Source of the DNA: an uncultured Collinsella sp. | GTDB lineage: Bacteria; Actinomycetota; Coriobacteriia; Coriobacteriales; Coriobacteriaceae | DNA: 46,938 nucleotides | Assembly: GCA_905210085.1 (NCBI GenBank) | Contig: CAJLVJ010000011.1 | Coordinates: 1 to 46,938 of the forward strand | Reading direction: 5' to 3' | Shown: positions 1-8,594 of the stretch, piece after piece | How the letters are laid out: each line of letters begins with the position of its first letter | Numbering within the stretch: position 1 is the first letter of the stretch | Made by a program: the position numbers and the translations under genes | Notes under the pieces: model-generated | The model's database searches: none | The model's input: the letters and a program-made list of their open reading frames with translations, nothing else | Told to the model about the DNA's origin: nothing

Positions 1-286
1 CGAGCTCCCAGTTAAAGCGCTTCTCGGAAGGGTTCCAGTCGAGCGGGCAGCCACGGCCATTGTCCTCTACCTGGATAGAGCCATCGCGAAAGGCGGTAAG
101 GGTGATGAGCTTGCCGTAGCCCTGGCGTGCCTCGTCAACGGCGTTGGACAGGATCTCGAAGGCGGCATGCGCGCAGCCATCGAGTCCGTCCGAGCCAAAG
201 ATGACGGCGGGGCGCAGGCGTACGCGCTCCTCGTCCTTGAGCTGACGAATACTGTCGTTACCATAGTTTGCGGTGTTTTTTGCCAT
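1..286 (-). CDS. DNA gyrase/topoisomerase IV subunit B-like, N-terminal part
   Basis: This is the first 95 residues of a type IIA topoisomerase ATPase subunit; the rest lies beyond the window edge. The GHKL fold is visible: the N-box EILSNAVDEA at residues 44-53 (Glu44, Asn48) and the ATP-lid DNGRGCP at 75-81. The N-terminus, with RLRPAVIFGSDGLDG, resembles the GyrB/ParE-like proteins of Clostridia and Coriobacteriia rather than the classical YIGST form. The enzyme would use ATP to drive duplex passage together with an A subunit. The ATG at 286 follows a purine-rich AGAGAG stretch. A LexA-type box lies about 100 bases upstream. Which paralogue (gyrB or parE) it is cannot be told from this fragment. 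Confidence 0.88.
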   Translation of the reverse strand, partial: MAKNTANYGNDSIRQLKDEERVRLRPAVIFGSDGLDGCAHAAFEILSNAVDEARQGYGKLITLTAFRDGSIQVEDNGRGCPLDWNPSEKRFNWEL

Positions 287-386
287 GCTCGCTCTCTTGG
301 TACTTCCTCTTGTGTATTTAAGTCGTATAGATAGTCAAGGTAGCATAGCCCAGCCCGTGGGCGATTCCAACCAACACGAAATCCAT

Positions 387-400
387 CGAACAATCGTTCG
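387..400. promoter_or_regulatory. LexA/SOS box
   Basis: CGAAC-AATC-GTTCG is an exact match to the Gram-positive SOS consensus CGAAC-N4-GTTCG, and the symmetry extends one base on each side. It lies upstream of the topoisomerase start. On the minus strand a possible promoter follows it, TTGGAA, 17 bases, TATGCT. Binding is inferred from the consensus. Confidence 0.6.
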
Positions 401-444
401 ATTAGATAATGAATGCTTGGAGTGCGGGAGGGACCTGTCCTGTC

Positions 445-1827
445 CTATCCAAACATCTGCGGCAGGTCGATGAAGACGGTTCGATCGCTTTTGCCGGCTT
501 CGAAGCCCGAACGGGAGAAGAATCCATAGCGATGGCACTTGAGCCCCGTTGCCTCGACTTGGGCGATTTCCTCGTCGACCATTTTTTGCGTGATGGGGGA
601 TTTGCGGAACTTTGCTTCGTAGAATGCGTAGCCCTCGGGGTCTTGCGTTACCACATCGAATTCGCCGCTCGTTTTGTTTGCGGGATCGTCGTACCAGTAC
701 TTGCCTATGGCGTCGAAAGCCGGTTCGATCTTGCCGGTCTTGTTTTGCCGCACGAGGTATTGACGGCAGATCTCCTCGAACATATGAGGAACGTAGTTTT
801 CCTCGAAGTCTTGGGAGACGTGACGATCATAGAAGACTTCCGGGTCGAGCAGCTGACGCGCTGAGGCATTGCGGAAAACATAGCGATAGTAAAAGAGCGA
901 AAGCGGATCCACTACAAAGTAGCCAGACTTGCGCTTGTTCGTAGGGTCGTTGATGGGTGCACGCTTTTGGACGATTTCGAGTGACATGAGCTTGTCGAGC
1001 ACGTCTGCCATGGCCGGACCGCTCGAGACGTGCGACTGTGCCAGCACGTCCCCCCAACGGGAGTAACCTTGTGCGAGAGCCCCGAAAACTTCGTTGGCGT
1101 TGGTCATCTTCGAGATCTCGGCGTTGAGATAGGACGGCACCTCGCTTTCTAAGCGGGCGCCAGGTTCCGTGACGAGCTCGATGATGTTATCGCGTACGCT
1201 TTGGGATTGATCGATGAGGCGATTGTAAAAGGGGATGCCGCCAAAAACGCTATAGAGCCGCACCTTGTCCTCGGGCGAGAACGCGGGATAGAACTTCGCA
1301 GCGTCAAAGTAATCCATGGGCTTAAGCTCAAGTGCGAGATCAATTCGCCCGTAGAGGGGGCTTTCATGCTCGATGAGGGATTTCATAATCTCAACGTAGG
1401 AGCCGCACAGGACAATGTTTAAACGTGAGTCATCCCTGTGGGCGTCGATTGAGGTCTGAAGAATGCTGTCCAAGCCCTTAACCGCATCTCTCAAGTAGGG
1501 GTATTCGTCGAGAACGAGGGTAATGTTCTTGTCTTTGGCTTGGGCAAACAGAAATTCGATGAGCTCGCGGATGCCTGTGAAGGCGAGCGGAGGAAAGCTC
1601 AGCGCTTCAGCAACAAGGACGGACAGACTCTCGAGGTTGTCTGCCTCGGAGGTTTGGCGACACTCGTAATAAACCGTTGCGACGTCCGACAAATCGGTTA
1701 GCGCCTGCTTGATGAGCTCACTTTTTCCGACGCGACGCCTGCCGTAAATGAGAACATTGCGCTGCTCAGTTACTTTGAGCGTTTTCTTAATACGGGTGAG
1801 TTCACGCTCCCTGCCAATGAATTCCAC
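445..1827 (-). CDS. AAA/STAND-type ATPase with C-terminal DUF234-like nuclease-fold domain
   Basis: The 460-residue protein has a P-loop near its N-terminus (GRRRVGKSE, residues 29-37), Walker B LVLDEYP (104-110), a winged-helix-like middle, and a C-terminal segment with GEFDVV (388-393) and YEAKF (403-407). The last pattern, D391 and E404-x-K406, fits the PD-(D/E)xK-fold DUF234 domain found in the archaeal-type ATPase family. Function in bacteria is not established; roles in mobile elements or defence have been suggested for relatives. The start is GTG at 1827, with AAGGA nine bases upstream. That ribosome site lies inside a palindrome, so expression is probably controlled there. It stands alone and is less G+C-rich to the eye than its neighbours, which suggests acquisition. 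Confidence 0.85.
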   Translation of the reverse strand: MEFIGRERELTRIKKTLKVTEQRNVLIYGRRRVGKSELIKQALTDLSDVATVYYECRQTSEADNLESLSVLVAEALSFPPLAFTGIRELIEFLFAQAKDKNITLVLDEYPYLRDAVKGLDSILQTSIDAHRDDSRLNIVLCGSYVEIMKSLIEHESPLYGRIDLALELKPMDYFDAAKFYPAFSPEDKVRLYSVFGGIPFYNRLIDQSQSVRDNIIELVTEPGARLESEVPSYLNAEISKMTNANEVFGALAQGYSRWGDVLAQSHVSSGPAMADVLDKLMSLEIVQKRAPINDPTNKRKSGYFVVDPLSLFYYRYVFRNASARQLLDPEVFYDRHVSQDFEENYVPHMFEEICRQYLVRQNKTGKIEPAFDAIGKYWYDDPANKTSGEFDVVTQDPEGYAFYEAKFRKSPITQKMVDEEIAQVEATGLKCHRYGFFSRSGFEAGKSDRTVFIDLPQMFG

Positions 1828-1933
1828 TTACTCGGTTCCTTCCGACTCGGTTTTGTCCGAGTTAATTGTATCGCATGAATCAGTTTATGCTCTAGTTTAC
1901 TCGGACAAAACCGAGTCGGTTCTGTCCGAGTAA
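1828..1933. promoter_or_regulatory. Double palindromic operator around the ATPase promoter
   Basis: Two related palindromes, 1828-1865 and 1897-1933, share a perfect 21-base inverted repeat (1842-1862 and 1899-1919). Their core is ACTCGGACAAAACCGAGT, itself an inverted repeat. The 1897-1933 copy is a 37-base palindrome with one mismatch. Between them on the minus strand lies a -10-like TACAAT (1870-1865). The gene-proximal copy covers the ribosome site and abuts the GTG start. This arrangement suggests autoregulation or an RBS-masking hairpin. Confidence 0.6.
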
Positions 1934-2006
1934 GTTTGAATAGCGGATCGAAATTGCTATGTCCGCATGGCAATGACGAATATGGTTTCCATAATGACAG
2001 ATATAG

Positions 2007-2035
2007 TTGACATTATCTGATATATGCAATATATT
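2007..2035 (+). promoter_or_regulatory. Promoter of the XRE regulator
   Basis: TTGACA (2007-2012), a 17-base spacer and TATATT (2030-2035) form a near-consensus sigma-A promoter. It is bracketed by GACAGATAT (1996-2004) and its exact inverse ATATCTGTC (2054-2062), a plausible operator for the encoded repressor. Confidence 0.65.
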
Positions 2036-2083
2036 TCTGTCATGTTGCAACGGATATCTGTCCACTACTACGAAAGGAACTCC

Positions 2084-2314
2084 ATGCCGGGCAAAAAGAA
2101 CCTACGCATGAAGGCGGCGCGCGCGGCGGTTGGCCTTTCGCAAGCTGACTTGGCCGAGGCCGTGGGCGTTACGCGCCAGACCATCGGCCTTATCGAGGCG
2201 GGCGGCTACAACCCCACGCTCAACTTGTGTGTGGCAATCTGTAAAGCGCTGCGCGTTACGTTGAACGACTTGTTTTGGGAAGACAAAAACGATGCCGGCC
2301 CTAACGCTCTTTAG
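2084..2314 (+). CDS. XRE-family (Cro/CI-type) transcriptional regulator
   Basis: This 76-residue protein is essentially one helix-turn-helix domain: GLSQADLAEAVGVTRQTIGLIE forms the two helices and turn around residues 17-38, followed by the usual NPTL...ICKAL helix. Such single-domain proteins bind DNA as dimers. The ATG at 2084 is chosen because AAAGGA lies five bases upstream; an in-frame ATG at 2024 lies within the promoter. The gene ends nine bases before a membrane protein gene, a pairing that recurs in Firmicutes and Actinobacteria, and it probably represses its own operon. Confidence 0.88.
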   Translation: MPGKKNLRMKAARAAVGLSQADLAEAVGVTRQTIGLIEAGGYNPTLNLCVAICKALRVTLNDLFWEDKNDAGPNAL

Positions 2315-2323
2315 GAGTCCACT

Positions 2324-2908
2324 ATGAAATTTGAAGATTTAAAACTCGTGCAAAAGTGGCGTGAATGTGCCGGCCCAAAGGATGAGCGCCTGGAAGCTGA
2401 GAGCGCAAAAATCTACAAGATTGGTTTCGTGCTGCTTTCGTTTGGCATGTTGATGATCTTTTTCTACCAGTTTATAGCTCGACAGGTTGCGTGGGTTCAC
2501 AGCGACGCCAGTGAAATGCCGCATGGCTTTGCAACGCCGTTCGAGGCAGCCATGTATTTGTGGCTCGTTCTCGTGATGTTGATTTGCGCAGGACTGCAAA
2601 CGCGGAAGGGCTATGTCGATACCAATCGTTTTGGGCAAACCGAGCATCTTCCTGTTGGATATTTCCTGCTTGTCAGCTGCCTTAGCGGCACCGCGTTCGC
2701 GCTTGTTATTGCCGCAATGCGCTGTATCGCTGAGGCGCAGATCGTACCGCTCGAAAGCGTCTTTTGGTTGGCGAACCTGGCCACGGGCGTGTTCTGCGGC
2801 GCGACGATTTTCGCGGCCACGTTTGCTGTCCTGTGCGCGACGTTTTTCACGGCGAAAAGACGCCGTGCCAAGCTCGAGGCAGAACTCAACTCCTCTGACG
2901 ACATCTAA
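2324..2908 (+). CDS. Membrane protein paired with the XRE regulator
   Basis: The 194-residue product has a short charged N-terminus, then about four hydrophobic segments near residues 33-50, 75-93, 115-133 and 148-172, and a basic C-terminal tail (AKRRRAKLEAEL). It resembles the small membrane proteins of unknown function (DUF6773/DUF3796-like) often encoded next to single-domain XRE regulators, but this assignment is from memory of the arrangement and is uncertain. A ribosome site, TTTAGGAG, precedes the ATG, and the gene shares a promoter with the regulator. No catalytic motif was seen. Confidence 0.7.
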   Translation: MKFEDLKLVQKWRECAGPKDERLEAESAKIYKIGFVLLSFGMLMIFFYQFIARQVAWVHSDASEMPHGFATPFEAAMYLWLVLVMLICAGLQTRKGYVDTNRFGQTEHLPVGYFLLVSCLSGTAFALVIAAMRCIAEAQIVPLESVFWLANLATGVFCGATIFAATFAVLCATFFTAKRRRAKLEAELNSSDDI

Positions 2909-2913
2909 TGCGT

Positions 2914-2949
2914 AATGGGCTGGCTCTGGGTATCCAGAACCAGCCCATT
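2914..2949. terminator. Hairpin terminator between convergent genes
   Basis: AATGGGCTGG (2914-2923) pairs with CCAGCCCATT (2940-2949). The T-tract is weak, so it may serve both converging transcription units. Confidence 0.5.
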
Positions 2950-2997
2950 TGATGTTCGATGAGCCGAGTCGGCGTCTCTCGCAAAGGTAACTGAGAG

Positions 2998-4368
2998 CTA
3001 GTGAGGCTTATCAGAATTGACCTCATTGGCGGTGTCTTTTTCGAGCGCCGTGCGGCGGGCACTGTAGGCGACGAGGCCGGCGCCTGCCGCGGCGAGTGCT
3101 GCTGCGGCTGCCGTAAGGGGAGCGTTGACGTCGCCCGTGCCCGCAAGCGCGCCCGCTTTTCCGGAGCGCTTGTTATTGCCGTGATCCTTGCCACTGCTGG
3201 AGCTGCTTCCGCCGGAGCCGCCGCCCTTGTCAGTACCGCCGCCACTCGAGCCGCCACCGCCGTCCGCCGTCATCGGTGCATCGTGAAGTCCTGTCGTATC
3301 CGCGCTGTCGTATACGCCGACCTGAACTTCTGAGCGCTCGCATGCCGCGTCGGGCACATGGAGCTCGTGCAGCACGACACCCAGCGCCGAGTTTGCGCCC
3401 GGTCGAATTTCCTCGAGCGTTACGGGATCGAGCGCCACCAGATTACGCGCCTTCGCATACAGCGTTACGCGTTTGCCCACTTCGTCGCTCCAACTCTCGG
3501 GGATAGCGAAGCTCATGCGGAACTGTGCCGTGCAACCCGGTGCCAGCACGGCGTTGCCACTGTCGGCTACCAGCGGGTGCGTTGCAAAAGGTGTGCCCAG
3601 CGTTTCGAGCGCGTACTTCACGTGTGCCATGTCGTTGACCGAAGCGTCCTCGGCAAGCTCTGGATCGCAGATCGATGCCATGCGTGTGTTCGCTCCGAAC
3701 CCGATGGATGCGCTGGAGAACGGCTGGCTGGAGCCCTCTCGGTACAGATCGATTGTGCCGGCGGTCAGCAAGGTGTTGCCGTCGTTTCGCACCGTGACCA
3801 TGAAGGATTCGCCTGCTGCTCCGGGCACCACCGCGCCCGAGGTAGCGACTGCGCCCGTCGGAGTGGCACACGCCACCAAGGGCACTTCGATGCCGTGTAG
3901 TTCTGCCTCGCTCTTCTCCGCGCTCACAATGTGCGTGGCGAGCGCGGAGAGCATGCTCCCCGACGTCAAAAATGTCGTTATCTGATCGACGGGATGGTCC
4001 AGCTCGCACATCACGAACGGCTCCGTAAACAGATCGCCTGCCAAGGTGCTGGCGAAGATGCGGAAGTGCTTGCCCATCACTGCTACCGGGTTGCCTTCTT
4101 CGTCGTAGGTTTGCCCCACCTTGCCATCGGTGTTCTCTACATAGAGCACGCACCTGCCGTTGTTGCTTACGCTAAACGATGCCGGGCCACAGCCTGCGGC
4201 ACCCACGGGCTGCGTTACAAATGCCGATGCGCCTCGTGCCCAAGTAATATGCTGCAGTTGCTCGTTGACGGTAGCCAAAAAGCCCGTGTGCTGCGGCCAC
4301 GGCACCGCGTGGGGTACTGTGGCATCTGGCGACATAACGCCCCAACCCGCGATGGACTGGCCGATCAC
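2998..4368 (-). CDS. C-terminal, sortase-anchored part of the split surface protein
   Basis: This 456-residue frame begins at GTG 4368 but is open back to the TAA at 4405-4407 and lies in the same frame as the upstream gene, so it is most likely the severed end of one protein of about 1,450 residues. It has no signal peptide of its own. A CARDB-like segment (VPGAAGESFMVTVRNDGNT) is followed by a Gly/Ser-rich spacer at about 366-405, the sorting motif LAGTG at 408-412, a hydrophobic helix and an Arg-containing tail. LAXTG is the motif used by class E sortases of high-G+C Gram-positives. No good ribosome site precedes GTG 4368. Without readthrough, this piece would stay in the cytoplasm. Confidence 0.7.
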   Translation of the reverse strand: MIGQSIAGWGVMSPDATVPHAVPWPQHTGFLATVNEQLQHITWARGASAFVTQPVGAAGCGPASFSVSNNGRCVLYVENTDGKVGQTYDEEGNPVAVMGKHFRIFASTLAGDLFTEPFVMCELDHPVDQITTFLTSGSMLSALATHIVSAEKSEAELHGIEVPLVACATPTGAVATSGAVVPGAAGESFMVTVRNDGNTLLTAGTIDLYREGSSQPFSSASIGFGANTRMASICDPELAEDASVNDMAHVKYALETLGTPFATHPLVADSGNAVLAPGCTAQFRMSFAIPESWSDEVGKRVTLYAKARNLVALDPVTLEEIRPGANSALGVVLHELHVPDAACERSEVQVGVYDSADTTGLHDAPMTADGGGGSSGGGTDKGGGSGGSSSSSGKDHGNNKRSGKAGALAGTGDVNAPLTAAAAALAAAGAGLVAYSARRTALEKDTANEVNSDKPH

Positions 4369-4404
4369 GGCGTACGATGCGCAGCCACAACCGCTTACAG
4401 TCTG

Positions 4405-7365
4405 TTATGCAACGGGAACCACCATTTTGCCGTTGATATTCTCGGGCGCGCCCAGCTCGATGCTCGACGGTGCCTGCGGAAAGCGGAGGACCTGACGGAA
4501 CGTGAGACTGTCGCCCAAATCATCCGACCACAGGGTAAAGCATTCCAGCGCAACCTCGGCCTCGCTACCGAGCGTCTTTTCTGCGGTGGCTCCGTGGCGG
4601 TGGAGGTAGGCGCCCGACAGACGTCCGTCGACCAGCGTCTTGCCCACCGTGATGCGTGGGCACTGCAGGCAATGGTAGCCATCCTCCTGAAGGCGGCCGC
4701 GCGAGATGCTGCGCCACGACGTGTGCGATATCACGCGAACTCCGTCGTTGCTTATGCGCAGGCGCACAACGGACAGTATGCCGGCTGTGCTTGCCGTATC
4801 GAAAAGGGTGTTGTCGCCGTCGGGGCGCTCGCCCGAGACCAGCAGCACGTAAGCGTCCTGGTTTCCCCTCCCGTCCGTATATTCCACCACGTCGAAGTCG
4901 TAATCGTATATGCTGTCGCGCTCCACGTCGCCCTCGCCAAACCCAAGGGGAAAGTCCACAGGCGTGGGAGCGGACCACGTCCCGTTTGCCTTTGTGTGTA
5001 CCACCAGGCGCGAGCGACCATTGTCGCCGTAGCGCACCGAGGCGATACGGAACAGGCATTCTACGCCGGCAATCATTGCCAGCTTCATGTGGGCTTCGCT
5101 GAGCACGCCAGCAAACAGCACGTTGTCGCTCGAGGGCTTGATGCCGCCACGCTCGTCCTCCGACACGCCGGCAGAATCGGCGTTCGGGTCGGCAACGGTG
5201 TTCGTTGCCTGACCGATGTAGGTGTACTCATACATCGGCGCGGCGTTTTCGTCGTTCTCTATCAGTGCATGGACGAAATGCTCGATCTGTCCCGTGTCGT
5301 CGCTTTCTGCATCCGCCTCGAGCTCAATGCGCGTGACCGCCCGATCCCAATCGCGCACGACAGGCGCGGCGTTTACGGCAGCGGCCTTAACCTCGGCGCG
5401 TGCGAGCAGTTCGGCGTTGGTGACGATGGTGGCCGATGCGATAAATTGCGGCACGCCGCCCGCCTCGGCGTTGCCGGCCGAGCCGAAGCAGGCATCCAGC
5501 GTATAAGGCGTATCTCCACCCAATGCGAGCTCAGAGCGCTGGAGCACATACTGGTTGCCATTGTTCACCGACATATTCCACGAATCGAGGAGTGTGGGCC
5601 ACGACCCCGACCAAGCCTTGGTGGTCCACTTGAACATTACAAACTGGAGTATCACATCGACATCGACGTCTGCACCTACGCGCAGTCGCGGAAGCTGGTG
5701 TCCATCTGCCTTCTCGTACCCAATGAACAGCGTGAGGGATGCGGCGCCGCGCACGGCAGACGAGGCGACGCCTGCAACGCCGGCGCCAAAGGTGACGGCA
5801 AGCCCGATCTGGATGGTGAACGATCCCGACGTATTGGAATAGTCGAGCGAAATGTTCTTGAAAAACGCCGCGCCGCTGCCGTGCGTGTGGGCGCCCACGG
5901 CGAGCGCCAGTTTTGCCAGCACCCAGGGGTTGACGTTTAAGAAAAACGGCACCGGTCCTAGGGTAAACTGCTCGGTCCAATTGAGGTCGGTTCTTACTTG
6001 GAAGAGTGCCTTAATATTGCCGTATGCGGGGTCGTTGTTGTCGCCCCAGGTTTTGCCCGCCCAATCGTAGGCGAGCGAGCCGTACAGCTGTGTGGCGATG
6101 TCCATCGTGAACAGCGGCGTGCAATGGTGGCGAAGGAGCTTGGTGTTTCTTGGATCGGTACCCGAACCGGCACTCATACTCTTATATTGATTCCACTTCC
6201 CCTCCATTTCGTCGAGGTAACGGTTTGCCTGCTTGGCACCCGACTCGCGCGGTGACTTCTTCCAGTACTCTGGATCAGGGTTACCCGAATCGTTCATGTA
6301 GCCGACCGGCTTGTATCCTCCGCCAAACAGTGCGTACCCGGCAAACGAGAAATCGAACAGAATGGGGAACGAGGGCATCCAGCAGGTGAACTTGTTGCCG
6401 CCGATGCCGGGAAACGCCGCTGGGAAATCAAACGGAGTGATCTCTTGGTCCATAGTGGTGGGAATGATGGTGGTCGAGCCCGATTCCGCCTTTGCGGCCG
6501 GCGCGGTGACAACGGCCATGGGGGAGGAGAGTGTATAGGTTTTGCCCTGATAGTCGAGGACGAAGCGCAGCTTGCACCCTTCTTCCAGAAGGCCCGATGT
6601 CGTATCGAGGAACTTGTCTTCGAGTGTGAACGTTGCCAGATTGTCCGCGCCCGATGCGCTGGCCTTGATCTGGCCGATCTGCGTGACGGTTTCGGATGAG
6701 CTGCCCGCGGCAGGCGTCACTTTGTTGATGCGCAGCGTTGCCTGTCCACCCTGTGGCAGATGTGCCTGCACGGTAAAGGCATGCGTATCGGGCTGCTCGT
6801 TTGCCGTGTCGTCCTTCGGCATTGCCATAAACGTGGCGTCGGCGTACTGGATGTCCCATTCGTCGAATGTGAGCTGGCGAAAGTACGGCTCGCCGTCAGA
6901 AAGCGGACGCGTTGGCGCGGTTATGGCGGTGCCACCCTGGATACGCGCGAGGGGAATCTCGACATCGCGGTAGCCCGCCATGCTAATGGAGATACCGCCG
7001 TTAAAGTCGTACGCGTCGAGAAGCGTTGCCTCGTCCACGTAGCCTTCCGAAAGCGGCGCGACCTCAAAGATGGCCGTGCCTTCGTCATCGGTCGTGGCGG
7101 TGAGCTGCTTGCCTGCGGCATAGCGCGATGTGAGCGTGACCTGGGCACCCGTGATGGGCGTATTCTTGTTGGCGACGTCGACCACGACCACACCGAACAT
7201 GGTGCGCGAGAGCACCAAGACCTTGAAGGGGTCTTTTTCGTCGGCATAGGCTTCGGTGGGCGCGAACGGCAGCAGGAATGCATTTTTGCTTCCTGGCACG
7301 CGAGGCAGCATGATGCCTGCCAGCGAGGATGCTCCGGCGATAAGTAACGAACGGCGATCAAGCAT
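4405..7365 (-). CDS. Large secreted surface protein (N-terminal part, ends at in-frame TAA)
   Basis: The 986-residue product starts with a Tat-like signal peptide: MLDRRSLLIAG, a hydrophobic stretch and AYA-DE as likely cleavage site near residue 41. A carboxypeptidase-regulatory-like beta-sandwich follows at about 58-105 (TPITGAQVTL, then TDDEGTAIFEV). The rest is a long beta-rich region with repeated blade-like motifs such as SVRYGDNGRSRLVVHT, suggesting a propeller or adhesin. ATG 7365 is preferred over the upstream frame start because GGGAG lies seven bases before it. The reading frame continues past the TAA at 4405-4407 into the sortase-anchored segment, so the protein seems truncated. 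Its ligand is unknown. Confidence 0.8.
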   Translation of the reverse strand: MLDRRSLLIAGASSLAGIMLPRVPGSKNAFLLPFAPTEAYADEKDPFKVLVLSRTMFGVVVVDVANKNTPITGAQVTLTSRYAAGKQLTATTDDEGTAIFEVAPLSEGYVDEATLLDAYDFNGGISISMAGYRDVEIPLARIQGGTAITAPTRPLSDGEPYFRQLTFDEWDIQYADATFMAMPKDDTANEQPDTHAFTVQAHLPQGGQATLRINKVTPAAGSSSETVTQIGQIKASASGADNLATFTLEDKFLDTTSGLLEEGCKLRFVLDYQGKTYTLSSPMAVVTAPAAKAESGSTTIIPTTMDQEITPFDFPAAFPGIGGNKFTCWMPSFPILFDFSFAGYALFGGGYKPVGYMNDSGNPDPEYWKKSPRESGAKQANRYLDEMEGKWNQYKSMSAGSGTDPRNTKLLRHHCTPLFTMDIATQLYGSLAYDWAGKTWGDNNDPAYGNIKALFQVRTDLNWTEQFTLGPVPFFLNVNPWVLAKLALAVGAHTHGSGAAFFKNISLDYSNTSGSFTIQIGLAVTFGAGVAGVASSAVRGAASLTLFIGYEKADGHQLPRLRVGADVDVDVILQFVMFKWTTKAWSGSWPTLLDSWNMSVNNGNQYVLQRSELALGGDTPYTLDACFGSAGNAEAGGVPQFIASATIVTNAELLARAEVKAAAVNAAPVVRDWDRAVTRIELEADAESDDTGQIEHFVHALIENDENAAPMYEYTYIGQATNTVADPNADSAGVSEDERGGIKPSSDNVLFAGVLSEAHMKLAMIAGVECLFRIASVRYGDNGRSRLVVHTKANGTWSAPTPVDFPLGFGEGDVERDSIYDYDFDVVEYTDGRGNQDAYVLLVSGERPDGDNTLFDTASTAGILSVVRLRISNDGVRVISHTSWRSISRGRLQEDGYHCLQCPRITVGKTLVDGRLSGAYLHRHGATAEKTLGSEAEVALECFTLWSDDLGDSLTFRQVLRFPQAPSSIELGAPENINGKMVVPVA

Positions 7366-7522
7366 TTTGGGCTCCCATCCCGCAAATATCGGTGGAAATA
7401 ATCCAATTTTGCGAGAAGGTGCCCCGTGGCGGTAGTGCCGTTCGATGGCCAAAGTGTCCAATTTAAGCGCGCGAAAGCGTCAAGCCTCCGGAGTGCTTTC
7501 GATACGCCGGGCAGCCCGGCCG

Positions 7523-8527
7523 CTAACGCAACATATGCGCGACCAGCTCGGCGCGTGTGCCGATGCCAAGCTTTGCGTATACGCCGGATAGGCGGTTTTT
7601 GACGGTGCCCGGCGATACTCCCATATGGCGTGCGATTTCGGCGTTGGTCCACCCACGACAGGCGAGCATGACCATGGTGAATTCCGTGGTCGTTAGATCG
7701 TCGGCCACGTCCTCGCCCGAATCGGGGTTGTGGATGCGCCGCCAGCCGTAGCTGAATCGATACGTAATCTCGATGATGCGTGCGAAATCGTCAGGGTATT
7801 GCGATTTTAGGCATGCCTCGATAAGCCCCTGTAAAAGGCCGTGATGCTCGCCAATGAGCTCAATAAGGCCGTCGGGACGCGCAATGTTCCAAGCAACTCC
7901 GAAGTGCGTTTTAGCGGCGTCGATGTCCTTGAGGCTCATGCATGCCATGGAAGCTGCCAGGTTCAGGAACAGTTCCGAGATCGGATAGCTCCCCTGTTTC
8001 ATGATCAGGGCGTTTTCCGCCATGCCCAGACTGCGGCCATATTCGCCGCGCAGGTACAGGGTATGCGCCATCACGTAGCTGGCGAACAGGCGCAGGCCTT
8101 CGGGCAGATGCGCCGCAAGCGGATAGAACTCTTCGGCAGAATACGGGGAAGACAAGTGCAGCAGGACGCTTGCGGCCGAGGCGAACAGGATATGCGTGGC
8201 GTGGACGGCGGGTGATTCCTCGTCAGTTGGCGTATCGAGGATGCCCGCAAGACAACGGCGGGCGTCGGCGATACGGTTGAGCGACAGACTGGCGTATCCG
8301 CAGATAAAGCATGCGGAATAGCGCAGCGCGGAATCGGTGGCGTCAAGATAGGGACGCGCCGTCTTGGCAGCGAGGGCGGCCTGTCCGCGAAAGTACAGCG
8401 CTTCTGCCGTGGCGATGGCGCGCGAATCGGGGTCGGAAATGCCTGCAACCGCAGCGTCAATCTGCCCCGGCACAAAGGCAGTGCACATCAACGGCATAGG
8501 AATGCGCGGGTAGCCATCGCAGTCCAT
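7523..8527 (-). CDS. LuxR-type helix-turn-helix transcriptional regulator
   Basis: The 334-residue protein ends in a classic LuxR/GerE DNA-binding domain (about 275-334) with LTTTEFTMVMLACRGWTNAE and VSPGTVKNRL recognisable. The N-terminal 250 residues are alpha-helical and TPR-like, with no receiver domain. ATG 8527 has GGGAG and GGAAG upstream; a TTG at 8554 is less likely. It lies directly upstream of, and in the same direction as, the large surface protein, with a 157-base gap, so it may control that gene. Such orphan LuxR proteins are abundant in Coriobacteriia. Confidence 0.85.
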   Translation of the reverse strand: MDCDGYPRIPMPLMCTAFVPGQIDAAVAGISDPDSRAIATAEALYFRGQAALAAKTARPYLDATDSALRYSACFICGYASLSLNRIADARRCLAGILDTPTDEESPAVHATHILFASAASVLLHLSSPYSAEEFYPLAAHLPEGLRLFASYVMAHTLYLRGEYGRSLGMAENALIMKQGSYPISELFLNLAASMACMSLKDIDAAKTHFGVAWNIARPDGLIELIGEHHGLLQGLIEACLKSQYPDDFARIIEITYRFSYGWRRIHNPDSGEDVADDLTTTEFTMVMLACRGWTNAEIARHMGVSPGTVKNRLSGVYAKLGIGTRAELVAHMLR

Positions 8528-8594
8528 CTTCCATCTCCCATCAGGTGGCAACAATGCAACAATTGTACCCCTGTTGCTCGGGACCCCTTTCGTT

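Noticed and set aside
4405..4407. Stop codon reassignment
   Set aside because: TAA, TAG and TGA all end well-formed genes in this window, so the in-frame stops at 4405 and 26616 are not recoded in general.
3931..5940. Long plus-strand open frame of 669 codons
   Set aside because: It lies antisense to the surface protein, has no ribosome site and no recognisable domain; such frames are common opposite G+C-rich genes.
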